The position numbers and the translations under genes are program-made. From the NCBI RefSeq assembly GCF_927798215.1, contig NZ_CAKMMW010000030.1, forward strand, positions 1 to 64,000: a DNA stretch of 64,000 bases, written 5' to 3'. Shown piece by piece: positions 8,474 through 16,895 of the stretch (position 1 is the first letter of the stretch; each line of letters starts with the position of its first letter). The DNA is from Paenibacillus_E allorhizoplanae. Lineage in GTDB: Bacteria; Bacillota; Bacilli; Paenibacillales; NBRC-103111. Under the pieces are notes generated by a model. It made no database searches, was not told the DNA's origin, and was given only the letters and a program-made list of their open reading frames with translations.

Positions 8474-9285
8474 AAAAAAAGAAGGGTCCGAGAATTGCAC
8501 AAACGCTGCTTACCTTCCTAGTTGTCATTGTGTTTGCATTTCCATTCGTATGGATGCTCCTCGCATCGTTTAAGACACAATCACAGATCTTATCGACAGG
8601 GCAAATGTTTATTTTCAAACCGACGTTTCATAACTATGTCAGTGTGTTTAAAGAATATGATTTCATTAGATTCATTTGGAATAGCTTCCTCGTCGCTGCT
8701 GGTTCGACACTGTTGTCACTTATTCTAGGACTCCCAGCGGCCTATGCGATTGCTCGTCATCACCTTCATAAGCTAGGGCTTCTCATCTTAGTCGCGAGAA
8801 TTATCCCGGGAATTACCTTTCTAATTCCTTGGTTCATCCTGTTCTCCAAAATCCACTTGGTGGACACGTATACAGCACTTATTTTAAGCCATATGCTTGT
8901 TGGACTGCCTTTTATTATCTGGATTATGATCTCTTTCTTCGAGGCTCTGCCTACCGAAATCGAAGAATCCGGTCTCATCGACGGCTGTACGCACCACCAA
9001 GTTTTCTTACGCATTATTTTGCCCATCTCGGGACCTGGCGTTATTACGGCATCTCTTCTCTCTTTCATCTTCTCGTGGAACAATTTCATGTTCTCCGTAA
9101 TTCTGGCTGGAGACAAAACGAAGACGCTCCCGATCGCTGTATTTAACTTTATGTCCTACTCCGAAATCAACTGGGGAGCATTGATGGCAGCCGCCTGCAT
9201 CATTACACTTCCGGTTCTCATCATCGCTTTAGTATCTCAACGTTATGTAGTAAGCGGACTTTCCGCCGGTGCTGTTAAAGGTTAA
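8470..9285 (+). CDS. Carbohydrate ABC transporter permease (MalG type)
   Basis: A 271-residue MalG-type partner permease with about six hydrophobic segments. Its EAA loop is IEESGLIDGCTHHQVFLRII (residues about 162-181). The ATGA overlap with the preceding gene indicates translational coupling. Together with the MalF-type partner it forms the channel of the presumed sugar-acid importer. Confidence 0.9.
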   Translation: MKKKKGPRIAQTLLTFLVVIVFAFPFVWMLLASFKTQSQILSTGQMFIFKPTFHNYVSVFKEYDFIRFIWNSFLVAAGSTLLSLILGLPAAYAIARHHLHKLGLLILVARIIPGITFLIPWFILFSKIHLVDTYTALILSHMLVGLPFIIWIMISFFEALPTEIEESGLIDGCTHHQVFLRIILPISGPGVITASLLSFIFSWNNFMFSVILAGDKTKTLPIAVFNFMSYSEINWGALMAAACIITLPVLIIALVSQRYVVSGLSAGAVKG

Positions 9286-9393
9286 CAACCAGAATTGTGA
9301 ATACGGGAGATGCCGCCTTTCTTTTGGACAGTATCTCTCGTATATTAAATTTGAAGTTGGTTAGCTTAGCAGATACGTGGAAGGTGATTTCGC

Positions 9394-11151
9394 ATGCCCT
9401 ATAAATTGAATATTTTCAGCAAAATTTTAATTCTGTTAGTTTTGCTACTGATTCCCATTGTCTTGCTTTACAGTTATACGAATCGCATTACAAACAACGT
9501 CGTTCAAGATCAGATTCAATCGTCCAATTTGAACCAACTGTCTTTTTTTATGCACCAGCTGGATGCAGATGTGGAGCGATTAGCGATGTCTCCCGTGATT
9601 TTGGGAAGTGACCCCTATGTGAGAGAGTACATCGATAAGAACGATTCACCGGATTATGACATGCTGAAGGAACAATCGCGCATCATCCAAAAGCTTAGCC
9701 TGCAAAGTGTCTCCAGTGGATGGGTAAATGAACTCACGATAGCTATTCCCAAAGGAAAGCAAGTGCTATCCTCCAGCATCTTCGTAAATGGCACCGACGC
9801 ATGGCCTTGGCATAGGCCGATTCAGAGAACTTGGACCTATGAAATACGTGAAGGTGACAAAGGTGTCGGATCGTTCATTAGGGAAGTTAGCGAGCCCATT
9901 CGTGCGCAGATTGTGGATCAAACGAATGTGCTTTATCAAGTGAGATTTAGTGTACAGAATATGGTTCAGCTGCTGGATGTGTATAAGAAAGATAAACGAA
10001 GCGATCCGTTTTTGGTGGATGATGCGCAATCCTTGATTCTCAACAGCTCTTCAAATTCGTCCATTACGACCTCTATCAGAGAGCAACTAACGGGATCTAC
10101 GCTACCGCTCTCCGGCCAAATGCAAATAAAAATCGACAAACAGCAGTATTTGGTCAGCTATGTGAAATCAACGCAATTAAATTGGTATTTGGTCGACTAT
10201 GTGCCCGTTCAGAAAATACTATCTCCCATTACCATGACCCGCAAATTGTTTTACATATCGATCGGACTTTTGCTCATGTTGAGTGTGTTAGCTTCTTTTA
10301 TCTTGTATCGGAATGTTCAAATACCTATCGGCAAGATGATTCAAAGTGTGCAGAAGGTGAAAAGAGGCGACCTATCGGCACGCATTGACTACAAAGCCAA
10401 GAATGAATTTGATTTCCTCATTCAACGATTTAATGAAATGGCAACGCAAATTCAAGTGCTGGTTGAAGATGTTTATGCGGAGAAAATACGCTCGCGCGAA
10501 GCCACTTTGAAGCAGCTGCAGTCACAGATCCATCCGCACTTTCTGTACAATTCGTTATTCTTCATTATCAATTCAGCTGAGATGGATGATAAGGAGTCCG
10601 TTGTGGCTATGTCACAAAATTTAGCCGAGTTTTATCGGTATACAACAAGAGTCGAGAAACAAGTCGTTCGGCTGCAGGAAGAAGTGAATTTCGTTATTCA
10701 CTATTTAAACATTCAGCAACTGCGTATTCATCGGTTAGTGTATGACATATGCATGCCGGATGACATGTTGAACGAATCGGTTCCTAGGCTAATTCTTCAA
10801 CCTTTGGTGGAGAACGCCATTATTCATGGCATTGAACGCAGTATGGAAAGTGACCGCATCACCATCAAAGGCGAGCAAGATGGGGACTGGAACCGAGTGA
10901 TTGTCGAGGACAACGGCCCTGGTCTGAACCAAGAGCAATTCACTCAGCTATCGAAACAGCTGGAGCAACCAATGTCCGATGACATTGGCTGTGGTACATG
11001 GAATATTCATCATCGGCTATTTTATCAATTCGGAGAAGGATCGGGGCTGACTTTTCAATTAGGAGAAGATGGGGGCATGAAGGCAGTGTTGACTTGGAAG
11101 CGTGAGAAGCAGCAGGAAGCTCTTCCAGCTGCTCAGGAGAGAAGACCATGA
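9394..11151 (+). CDS. YesM-type sensor histidine kinase
   Basis: A 585-residue membrane kinase. Segment 1 is at residues about 9-27, followed by a large extracellular sensor domain (30-280), segment 2 at about 284-304, a HAMP region (305-358), and a His_kinase domain with the phosphoacceptor in HPHFLYNSL (His at about 380). An HATPase domain follows, with an N box (PLVENAIIHGIE) and G box (VEDNGPGL). It overlaps the response regulator gene by four bases. This architecture regularly senses sugars bound by an adjacent ABC binding protein, so it probably reports external galactonate-type sugars. Confidence 0.9.
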   Translation: MPYKLNIFSKILILLVLLLIPIVLLYSYTNRITNNVVQDQIQSSNLNQLSFFMHQLDADVERLAMSPVILGSDPYVREYIDKNDSPDYDMLKEQSRIIQKLSLQSVSSGWVNELTIAIPKGKQVLSSSIFVNGTDAWPWHRPIQRTWTYEIREGDKGVGSFIREVSEPIRAQIVDQTNVLYQVRFSVQNMVQLLDVYKKDKRSDPFLVDDAQSLILNSSSNSSITTSIREQLTGSTLPLSGQMQIKIDKQQYLVSYVKSTQLNWYLVDYVPVQKILSPITMTRKLFYISIGLLLMLSVLASFILYRNVQIPIGKMIQSVQKVKRGDLSARIDYKAKNEFDFLIQRFNEMATQIQVLVEDVYAEKIRSREATLKQLQSQIHPHFLYNSLFFIINSAEMDDKESVVAMSQNLAEFYRYTTRVEKQVVRLQEEVNFVIHYLNIQQLRIHRLVYDICMPDDMLNESVPRLILQPLVENAIIHGIERSMESDRITIKGEQDGDWNRVIVEDNGPGLNQEQFTQLSKQLEQPMSDDIGCGTWNIHHRLFYQFGEGSGLTFQLGEDGGMKAVLTWKREKQQEALPAAQERRP

Positions 11152-12764
11152 TTCAACTTCTCATTGTTGATGATGAAGCGCATGTTGTAGATCGGCTGCA
11201 CGCTACGATTGACTGGGCGTCGCTGGGCATCGAACAAATTTTCAAGGCTTATTCGGGTAAAGAAGCGTTAGAGCTGCTTGAGCAATTCTCCATTGATATC
11301 GTCATTACAGACATTCAAATGCCGGGGATCACTGGCTTGGAACTGATTGCTGAAATCAACGATAGATGGCAGAAAACGAAGTGTATTCTCTTATCGGGTT
11401 ACTCTGATTTCAGCTATGCCAAAGAGGCCATCCTTCAAGGTACGGAGGATTATTTATTAAAACCCGTTACAGAGAAGGATTTGCTGGCTACGGTTGGTCG
11501 GGTCATGGATAAGCTTCAGAAGGAATGGCAAGAAGTCATCTCCACCCAGCGGCTTACTTACACGTTCAAAGAAAACCTGCCTCTACTGAGAGGAAACTTG
11601 CTAAATGATCTCCTTCAGGGACGCAAACTTTCTGAGCAATCGCTCCAAGAGAAAATGCTTATGCTGGAACTCCCTGATTTTCATGAACAGACTTGTGTAT
11701 GTATGATGATTCGACTTGAATCTGACTTCCTTGAATATGATATGGGGCGTCTATCCTTAATGGAATATGCCATCAGTAATATGGTTGAGGAATTATTTGC
11801 AGAGAAATTCGATAGCTGGTCTACCAAAGACGCACATGATTATTTGGTTTTTATCATGAAACGGAAGCCGGTTACTACCGAGAAGGAAGACCCTGCTTGG
11901 CTTGAACGAACAGCAGCTGTCCTCCAATCCGCCGTGAACAATTATTTGAAGGGCAAAATCTCCATTCTACTCAGCAGTTGGGGGGAGTTTCCTGGGGATA
12001 TCACAACCTTATATAACTCCTCTCTAAGTGCCTTTCGTAAGCGGATTGGGAGCGAACATGAATTATTAATGGTGCTCGGCGAAGACTCCGCCCAAACGGA
12101 GCTTTCCGCTTTGCAGAAACTGTATGAACCTCCTACACTCAATCATCTCTTGGAGGCAGCCCGCTGGGAAGATACCGAAGAGAAGCTTTCATTGATTTTC
12201 GACGAAATGGAAGCCAAGTTCTCGGAGTCCCAAGAGCACCTGTTGGAGGTTTACTTCTCGGTTGCATCCGCTTTTGCTTATATTGCTCATAAAAACGGCA
12301 GACCCTTGCATCAGCTCATTGGCGGGGACTACGAGAAAATGACGGAAGGCATTCCCTTCCGCAGCGTGAACCAATTACGTGAATGGTCCATTCGCTCCTT
12401 ACATCGGATGATGGAGGATATGGATCAGGAGAGAAAAGATAGCCGGGTCACCCTAATTAATGACATTCGCTCTTTTATTGATCTGCATCTAGCCAGCGAT
12501 GTCTCCTTGCAATCGATTGCGGATCACGTGTATCTGCACCCTGTTTATGTGTCTAAAATTTACAAATTGGAAACTGGCGATAATCTAAGCGACTACGTCA
12601 ATCGGGTACGTATGGATAAAGCTTCCTATCTGTTAAAAAACGGTCACGATAAAATTTACGAAATTGCTACGCAGCTCGGATACCAACGTCCGCACTCCTT
12701 TAATCATGCTTTCAAAAAGCATTACGGGATGACCCCTCAGGAGTATCGCGATCAATATTCTTAA
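11148..12764 (+). CDS. YesN-type AraC response regulator
   Basis: A 538-residue regulator. The N-terminal receiver domain (1-120) has the acidic start LIVDDEAHVVD, phosphoacceptor Asp in IVITDIQMPG (about residue 55) and Lys in YLLKPVT (about 105). A long middle region follows. Two AraC helix-turn-helix motifs occupy about residues 440-538 (LQSIADHVYLHPVYVSKIYK and IYEIATQLGYQRPHSFNHAF). It is coupled to the kinase by an ATGA overlap and likely activates the surrounding operon. Confidence 0.9.
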   Translation: MIQLLIVDDEAHVVDRLHATIDWASLGIEQIFKAYSGKEALELLEQFSIDIVITDIQMPGITGLELIAEINDRWQKTKCILLSGYSDFSYAKEAILQGTEDYLLKPVTEKDLLATVGRVMDKLQKEWQEVISTQRLTYTFKENLPLLRGNLLNDLLQGRKLSEQSLQEKMLMLELPDFHEQTCVCMMIRLESDFLEYDMGRLSLMEYAISNMVEELFAEKFDSWSTKDAHDYLVFIMKRKPVTTEKEDPAWLERTAAVLQSAVNNYLKGKISILLSSWGEFPGDITTLYNSSLSAFRKRIGSEHELLMVLGEDSAQTELSALQKLYEPPTLNHLLEAARWEDTEEKLSLIFDEMEAKFSESQEHLLEVYFSVASAFAYIAHKNGRPLHQLIGGDYEKMTEGIPFRSVNQLREWSIRSLHRMMEDMDQERKDSRVTLINDIRSFIDLHLASDVSLQSIADHVYLHPVYVSKIYKLETGDNLSDYVNRVRMDKASYLLKNGHDKIYEIATQLGYQRPHSFNHAFKKHYGMTPQEYRDQYS

Positions 12765-12792
12765 CCAGAAAGAATGGAGGATGAGCAGCGCT

Positions 12793-13440
12793 ATGCCAAA
12801 CGTCTTAAACAGGTTACATCAGTCCAAAGTTATTGCCATCATTCGGGGAATTGAACTCACGCAGGCGCCCCCTCTATTCGAGGCACTTGCTGCAGGGGGT
12901 ATTCAGCTTGCAGAAGTAACTTTGAATACACCGAATGCACTCCAAATCATAGATCACATGCGTGAAAAGTATGATGGCCGCATGATCATTGGAGCTGGGA
13001 CAGTCCTTAATGCCAGTAAAGCCGCAGAAGCCATACAAGCAGGTGCAGAGTTCCTTATATCCCCGAATGTCGATCAAGGCATGATCGAGACAGCACTAGC
13101 GCATCAAGTAACTCCGATGCCGGGTGCTATGACACCAACCGAAATCGTGCAGGCCATGAATTACGGCGCTCCGATCGTTAAGCTTTTTCCTTGCTCGAGC
13201 TTAGGTCCTTCGTTTTTGAAAGAGATCAGAGGTCCTCTAAATGAACTCAATATCCTCGCAGTCGGAGGGATAACAAAAGAAAATGCGCCTTCTTATCTGC
13301 AAGCTGGCGCCTCCTCTGTAGGTATAGGAGGAAATTTGGTAGCGCTTAACGAAATTCAACAAGGTAATTACAGTGCGATTACTACCTACGCCGAGCAGCT
13401 CATGGCGGCCGTACATGCAGTGAACTTTCAAACATTCTAA
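12793..13440 (+). CDS. dgoA: 2-keto-3-deoxy-6-phosphogalactonate/gluconate aldolase
   Basis: A class I KDPG/KDPGal aldolase of about 215 residues. It cleaves a 2-keto-3-deoxy-6-phospho sugar acid into pyruvate and glyceraldehyde 3-phosphate. Counting from the upstream ATG at 12781, Glu45 (LAEVTLNTP) and the Schiff-base Lys134 (APIVKLFPCSSLG) are in place, with the phosphate-binding MPGAMTPTE at about 113-121. GGAGG directly abuts the ATG at 12781, so the ATG at 12793 is the more plausible start. The galactonate dehydratase gene follows after 23 bases, which favours the galactonate (DgoA) role over general KDPG cleavage. Confidence 0.87.
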   Translation: MPNVLNRLHQSKVIAIIRGIELTQAPPLFEALAAGGIQLAEVTLNTPNALQIIDHMREKYDGRMIIGAGTVLNASKAAEAIQAGAEFLISPNVDQGMIETALAHQVTPMPGAMTPTEIVQAMNYGAPIVKLFPCSSLGPSFLKEIRGPLNELNILAVGGITKENAPSYLQAGASSVGIGGNLVALNEIQQGNYSAITTYAEQLMAAVHAVNFQTF

Positions 13441-13463
13441 GGTACAGGGAGAGGAAACATACC

Positions 13464-14612
13464 ATGAAAATTACGAAATTAGAACTGTTCAAAGTACCGC
13501 CAAGATGGTTGTTTTTGAAAATCGAAACGGATGAAGGCATTACAGGATGGGGAGAACCTGTCGTTGAGGGGAAAGCCGATACGGTGGCAGCAGCCGTAAT
13601 GGAAATGAGCGACCATATCATCGGGAAGGATCCGATGCGGATCGAAGATATGTTTCAAGTGCTATACCGCGGAGGATTTTATCGTGGTGGCCCGATTCTT
13701 TCGAGTGCCATTTCCGGTATTGAACAAGCACTCTGGGACATTAAAGGCAAATTCTATAACGCCCCTGTATACGATTTATTAGGCGGTGCCTGCCGTGACC
13801 GCACACGTGTCTACTCCTGGATCGGCGGAGACCGCCCGAGTGATGTAGGCCAAGCTGCTAAGCTGCAAGTCCAAGCTGGCTTCACCGCGGTGAAAATGAA
13901 TGCTACAGAAGAACTTCATTATATTGATTCAATCCGCAAAGTAGATGAAGCTATTGCCCGCATTGCGGCCGTCCGCGAGGCCGTTGGCAAAGATGTCGGC
14001 ATCGGCATCGATTTCCACGGTCGCGTTCATAAATCGATGGCCAAAATCATCGTGAAAGAGCTCGAGCCTTATCGCCCGATGTTCATTGAGGAGCCCGTTC
14101 TGCCTGAAAACAATGAGGCGCTGAAAGAAATCGCTCGTTATACCTCGTGTCCTATCGCCACAGGAGAGCGCATGTATACACGCTGGGGCTTTAAAGAACT
14201 ACTCGCCCAAGGCATCGTCGACATCATTCAACCAGATCTTTCGCATGCTGGTGGGATCTTAGAAACCCGGAAAATTGCCGCAATGGCCGAAGCGTATGAC
14301 ATTGCCATCGCACCGCATTGCCCGTTAGGTCCAATCGCTTTAGCTTCTTGTCTGCAACTGGATATTTGTTCACCTAACGCGTTCATTCAGGAGCAAAGCC
14401 TGGGCATTCATTATAATCAAGGCAGCGATCTGCTGGATTACTTGAAAGATCCTTCCGTGTTCCAATATGAAAATGGCTTCGTGAAGAATTTAACGGCTCC
14501 CGGCCTAGGGATCGAAATCAATGAAGAGAAAGTCCGCGAAATGGCGGCCATCGGGCACAATTGGAAGAATCCAATTTGGCGTCAAGAGGATGGTACAGTG
14601 GCGGAGTGGTAG
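13464..14612 (+). CDS. dgoD: D-galactonate dehydratase
   Basis: A 382-residue enolase-superfamily dehydratase, the same length as the E. coli enzyme. It converts D-galactonate to 2-keto-3-deoxygalactonate. Metal ligands Asp183, Glu209 and Glu235 and the acid/base residues His185 and His285 fall at the same residue numbers as those I recall for E. coli DgoD. AGGGAGAGG lies before the ATG. It ends the operon, and a strong terminator follows. The kinase that should act between this step and the aldolase (DgoK) is not in the window. Confidence 0.93.
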   Translation: MKITKLELFKVPPRWLFLKIETDEGITGWGEPVVEGKADTVAAAVMEMSDHIIGKDPMRIEDMFQVLYRGGFYRGGPILSSAISGIEQALWDIKGKFYNAPVYDLLGGACRDRTRVYSWIGGDRPSDVGQAAKLQVQAGFTAVKMNATEELHYIDSIRKVDEAIARIAAVREAVGKDVGIGIDFHGRVHKSMAKIIVKELEPYRPMFIEEPVLPENNEALKEIARYTSCPIATGERMYTRWGFKELLAQGIVDIIQPDLSHAGGILETRKIAAMAEAYDIAIAPHCPLGPIALASCLQLDICSPNAFIQEQSLGIHYNQGSDLLDYLKDPSVFQYENGFVKNLTAPGLGIEINEEKVREMAAIGHNWKNPIWRQEDGTVAEW

Positions 14613-14640
14613 GAGAGGAAACTCACCTCTAACAAGCACA

Positions 14641-14686
14641 AATAAGTCGTCCTACAATTCCTTGATGAATTGTGGGACGACTTATT
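14641..14686 (+). terminator. Terminator of the galactonate operon
   Basis: A 20-bp stem, AATAAGTCGTCCTACAATTC against GAATTGTGGGACGACTTATT with one wobble, has a six-base loop. The T tract after it is short. Confidence 0.85.
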
Positions 14687-14737
14687 CTGTTTGCAAGGCA
14701 CTTAGAGGTCTGGATAAGCTAGCTTCGAAGCAATAGA

Positions 14738-14935
14738 TGGAAAACCTCCAGTTAAATCCTGCGCAATTCCGCTAAATCGCAGATTACCTGGAAAAACTCC
14801 AGCTATATCGGCCGAAAATCCCTATTACACGGGATATGGCTCATTTTAGCTGGAGGAATTCCAGTTAATTTCCCAAAAAGAACTACTTGGGCTAAATTAG
14901 CTACAGAAATTCCAGTTATTCTATTTGCAGTTCCG
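14738..14935. repeat. Intergenic repeat family A, copy 2
   Basis: The gap between dgoD and glpD carries modules such as GATGGAAAACCTCCAGTTAA, CTGGAAAAACTCCAGCTATA, TTTAGCTGGAGGAATTCCAG and GCTACAGAAATTCCAGTTAT. These are imperfect palindromes of the same family as at 205-400. No gene is seen between 14613 and 14987. Confidence 0.7.
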
Positions 14936-14987
14936 CTAGCTAATGACATGGAATACGTTTATGTGATTGAAAGCCTACAATAGCAGC

Positions 14988-16760
14988 TTAAGCCTCCAGC
15001 GGATGAACCGCCTCATGGAGCAGCTGCTCCAGCTCGGCGGTGTAAGCCGCTGTCTGCGCTTCGCTCCAGCCGAAGCGCTCCGCCAGGAAGGCCGTCGCCG
15101 CAGCCTTCCACTGTCTTGCCCACGCGATATCGAAGAAGAGGGCGCCCGTACGGCGGATGAAGAAATCCGCCGGCTTCACGACCATCTCGCGCTCGATCGC
15201 GTACACGAGCGCAGCGAGCACCGCGGCAGGCATACCCCGCCGCTCCGCCTCATCCCGGTGCTGCTCCAGCAGCGCGAATACGGTGTCCACGTTGGACCCG
15301 TATCGCTGTGCAAGCAGCATCGCCTCAGGCTCGGTCAGCCCCAGCCGCAGGCCTTGGCTGACCTTGCTGCGCAAGAACGGCGCCAGCTGCGCGGAGCCGC
15401 CCACATCGCCGCCGGATATCGGCAGCGTCTTCGTGCGGCTCGGCGGGAGTGCCGCCGAGACCTTGCCTTCCGCCACCAGCATGGCGGCGATCTGGTTCAC
15501 GACCGACTCCGCCATTTTGCGGTAGCCGGTCAGCTTGCCCCCGGCCATCGAAATGAGGCCGGAGCTAGACACGAAGATTTCGTCGCGACGCGAAATCTCG
15601 GAAGGGTCTTTGCCCTCCTGATGGATCAGCGGGCGCAGCCCGGTCCAGCTCGATTCGACGTCAGCCTCGGTCAAACCGAGGGACGGAAACATTTCGTTCG
15701 CGGCACGCAGCACATAGGCGCGATCAGCCAAAGTAATACGGGGATTCGCAATATCCCCTTTGTAGTTCGTGTCGGTCGTGCCGACATAAGTTTTGCCATC
15801 GCGCGGGATCGCAAACACCATCCGCCCGTCCGGCGTATCGAAATAGATCGCCTGCCCCAGCGGGAATCGGCTCTGATCAAAAACCAAATGCACTCCTTTG
15901 GTCAAATGCAACGTTTTCCCCTGCTTCGAGCGGTCCATTTCGCGTAGCGTGTCCACCCACGGCCCCGCCGCATTCACGATTTTGCTCGCATACAGCGAAT
16001 AGGAAGCTGTCCGTTCTCTCCCGTCTTTCCCATCTGATCCATCTGTTCCAGCCGTTCCACCCGCTCCAGCCAACTGGTCCACAACCCGCACCCCGACCAG
16101 CGTCCCATCCTTGACGATCAATTCCTCAACCTTGGCATAATTCACCGCCATTGCGCCGAGCTCCACCGCTTTTTTCATAACTTCAATGGTCAGCCGCGCA
16201 TCATCCGTACGATACTCCACATAGTAACCGCCGCCTTTGAGATCCTTCTTCTTAAGCAAAGGTTCGTGCTGCAAAGTCACGTTAGGGCTGAACATTTTGC
16301 GTCGTTCCGAACGCTTGACCCCCGCCAAGAAATCGTAAACTCTTAAGCCGAGTGACGTAGAAAGCTTGCCGAAAGTCCCGCCTTTATAGAAAGGCAACAG
16401 CATCCACTCCGGCGTCGTCACATGAGGGCCATTTTCATACACAATCGCCCGTTCCTTACCTACTTCTGCTACAACTTTTACGTCCAGCTGCTTCAAATAC
16501 CGCAGTCCACCATGCACCAATTTCGTCGAACGGCTCGATGTTCCCGAAGCAAAGTCCTGCATCTCAATCAATGCTGTGCGAAGTCCGCGACTTTGCGCAT
16601 CCAGCGCAATACCCGCGCCGGTAATCCCTCCGCCGATCACAATCACATCGAATTGCTGCTGCGCCATCGCTTCCAGCGTCTCTTTCCTTTTCAACCCGTT
16701 AAATTGTCTACGTTGATCGACCCGTTTATGTTGTCCAGCTTCCATTTGTCCTGTTGCCAT
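14988..16760 (-). CDS. glpD: Aerobic glycerol-3-phosphate dehydrogenase
   Basis: A 590-residue FAD enzyme that oxidises glycerol 3-phosphate to dihydroxyacetone phosphate at the membrane. The Rossmann signature VIVIGGGITGAGIALDAQSR lies near residues 39-58, followed by RSTKLVHGGLRYLKQ. The C-terminal DAO_C domain is present. Start 16760 is chosen for its GGGAGAG site. A Gly/Asp/Thr-rich low-complexity insert (GTAGTDGSDGKDG, residues about 229-250) interrupts the fold. The 3' half is markedly richer in GC than the neighbouring genes. It sits downstream of glpK behind its own promoter and a conditional terminator. Confidence 0.93.
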   Translation of the reverse strand: MATGQMEAGQHKRVDQRRQFNGLKRKETLEAMAQQQFDVIVIGGGITGAGIALDAQSRGLRTALIEMQDFASGTSSRSTKLVHGGLRYLKQLDVKVVAEVGKERAIVYENGPHVTTPEWMLLPFYKGGTFGKLSTSLGLRVYDFLAGVKRSERRKMFSPNVTLQHEPLLKKKDLKGGGYYVEYRTDDARLTIEVMKKAVELGAMAVNYAKVEELIVKDGTLVGVRVVDQLAGAGGTAGTDGSDGKDGRERTASYSLYASKIVNAAGPWVDTLREMDRSKQGKTLHLTKGVHLVFDQSRFPLGQAIYFDTPDGRMVFAIPRDGKTYVGTTDTNYKGDIANPRITLADRAYVLRAANEMFPSLGLTEADVESSWTGLRPLIHQEGKDPSEISRRDEIFVSSSGLISMAGGKLTGYRKMAESVVNQIAAMLVAEGKVSAALPPSRTKTLPISGGDVGGSAQLAPFLRSKVSQGLRLGLTEPEAMLLAQRYGSNVDTVFALLEQHRDEAERRGMPAAVLAALVYAIEREMVVKPADFFIRRTGALFFDIAWARQWKAAATAFLAERFGWSEAQTAAYTAELEQLLHEAVHPLEA

Positions 16761-16790
16761 GCCAATCTCTCCCTTTTTATGAATATGAAA

Positions 16791-16839
16791 AAACCACAAC
16801 ATACCTATCACGTTTGCACGTTAAGGTCCGCTGTGGTTT
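16791..16839 (-). promoter_or_regulatory. GlpP-type antitermination leader of glpD
   Basis: On the minus strand AAACCACA (16839-16832) pairs with TGTGGTTT (16798-16791), with additional internal pairing, and a run of T follows. This places an intrinsic terminator inside the untranslated leader, about 30 bases before glpD. B. subtilis glpD has the same arrangement, where GlpP with glycerol 3-phosphate allows read-through. Confidence 0.75.
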
Positions 16840-16876
16840 CTCCTAGTCTCCAACCGAATATGAACTTGTTAGGTGT

Positions 16877-16882
16877 AGTATA
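16877..16882 (-). promoter_or_regulatory. Extended -10 promoter of glpD
   Basis: TG-T-TATACT on the minus strand is an extended -10 box in the glpK-glpD gap. No good -35 box is seen at the right distance. Transcription from it would give a leader of about 110 bases holding the terminator. Confidence 0.5.
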
Positions 16883-16895
16883 ACACTGTATGCAT

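Noticed and set aside
14967..15947. A 326-codon plus-strand frame opposite glpD
   Set aside because: It is the antisense shadow of a clearly real GC-rich gene; its Arg/His-rich composition is typical of that.
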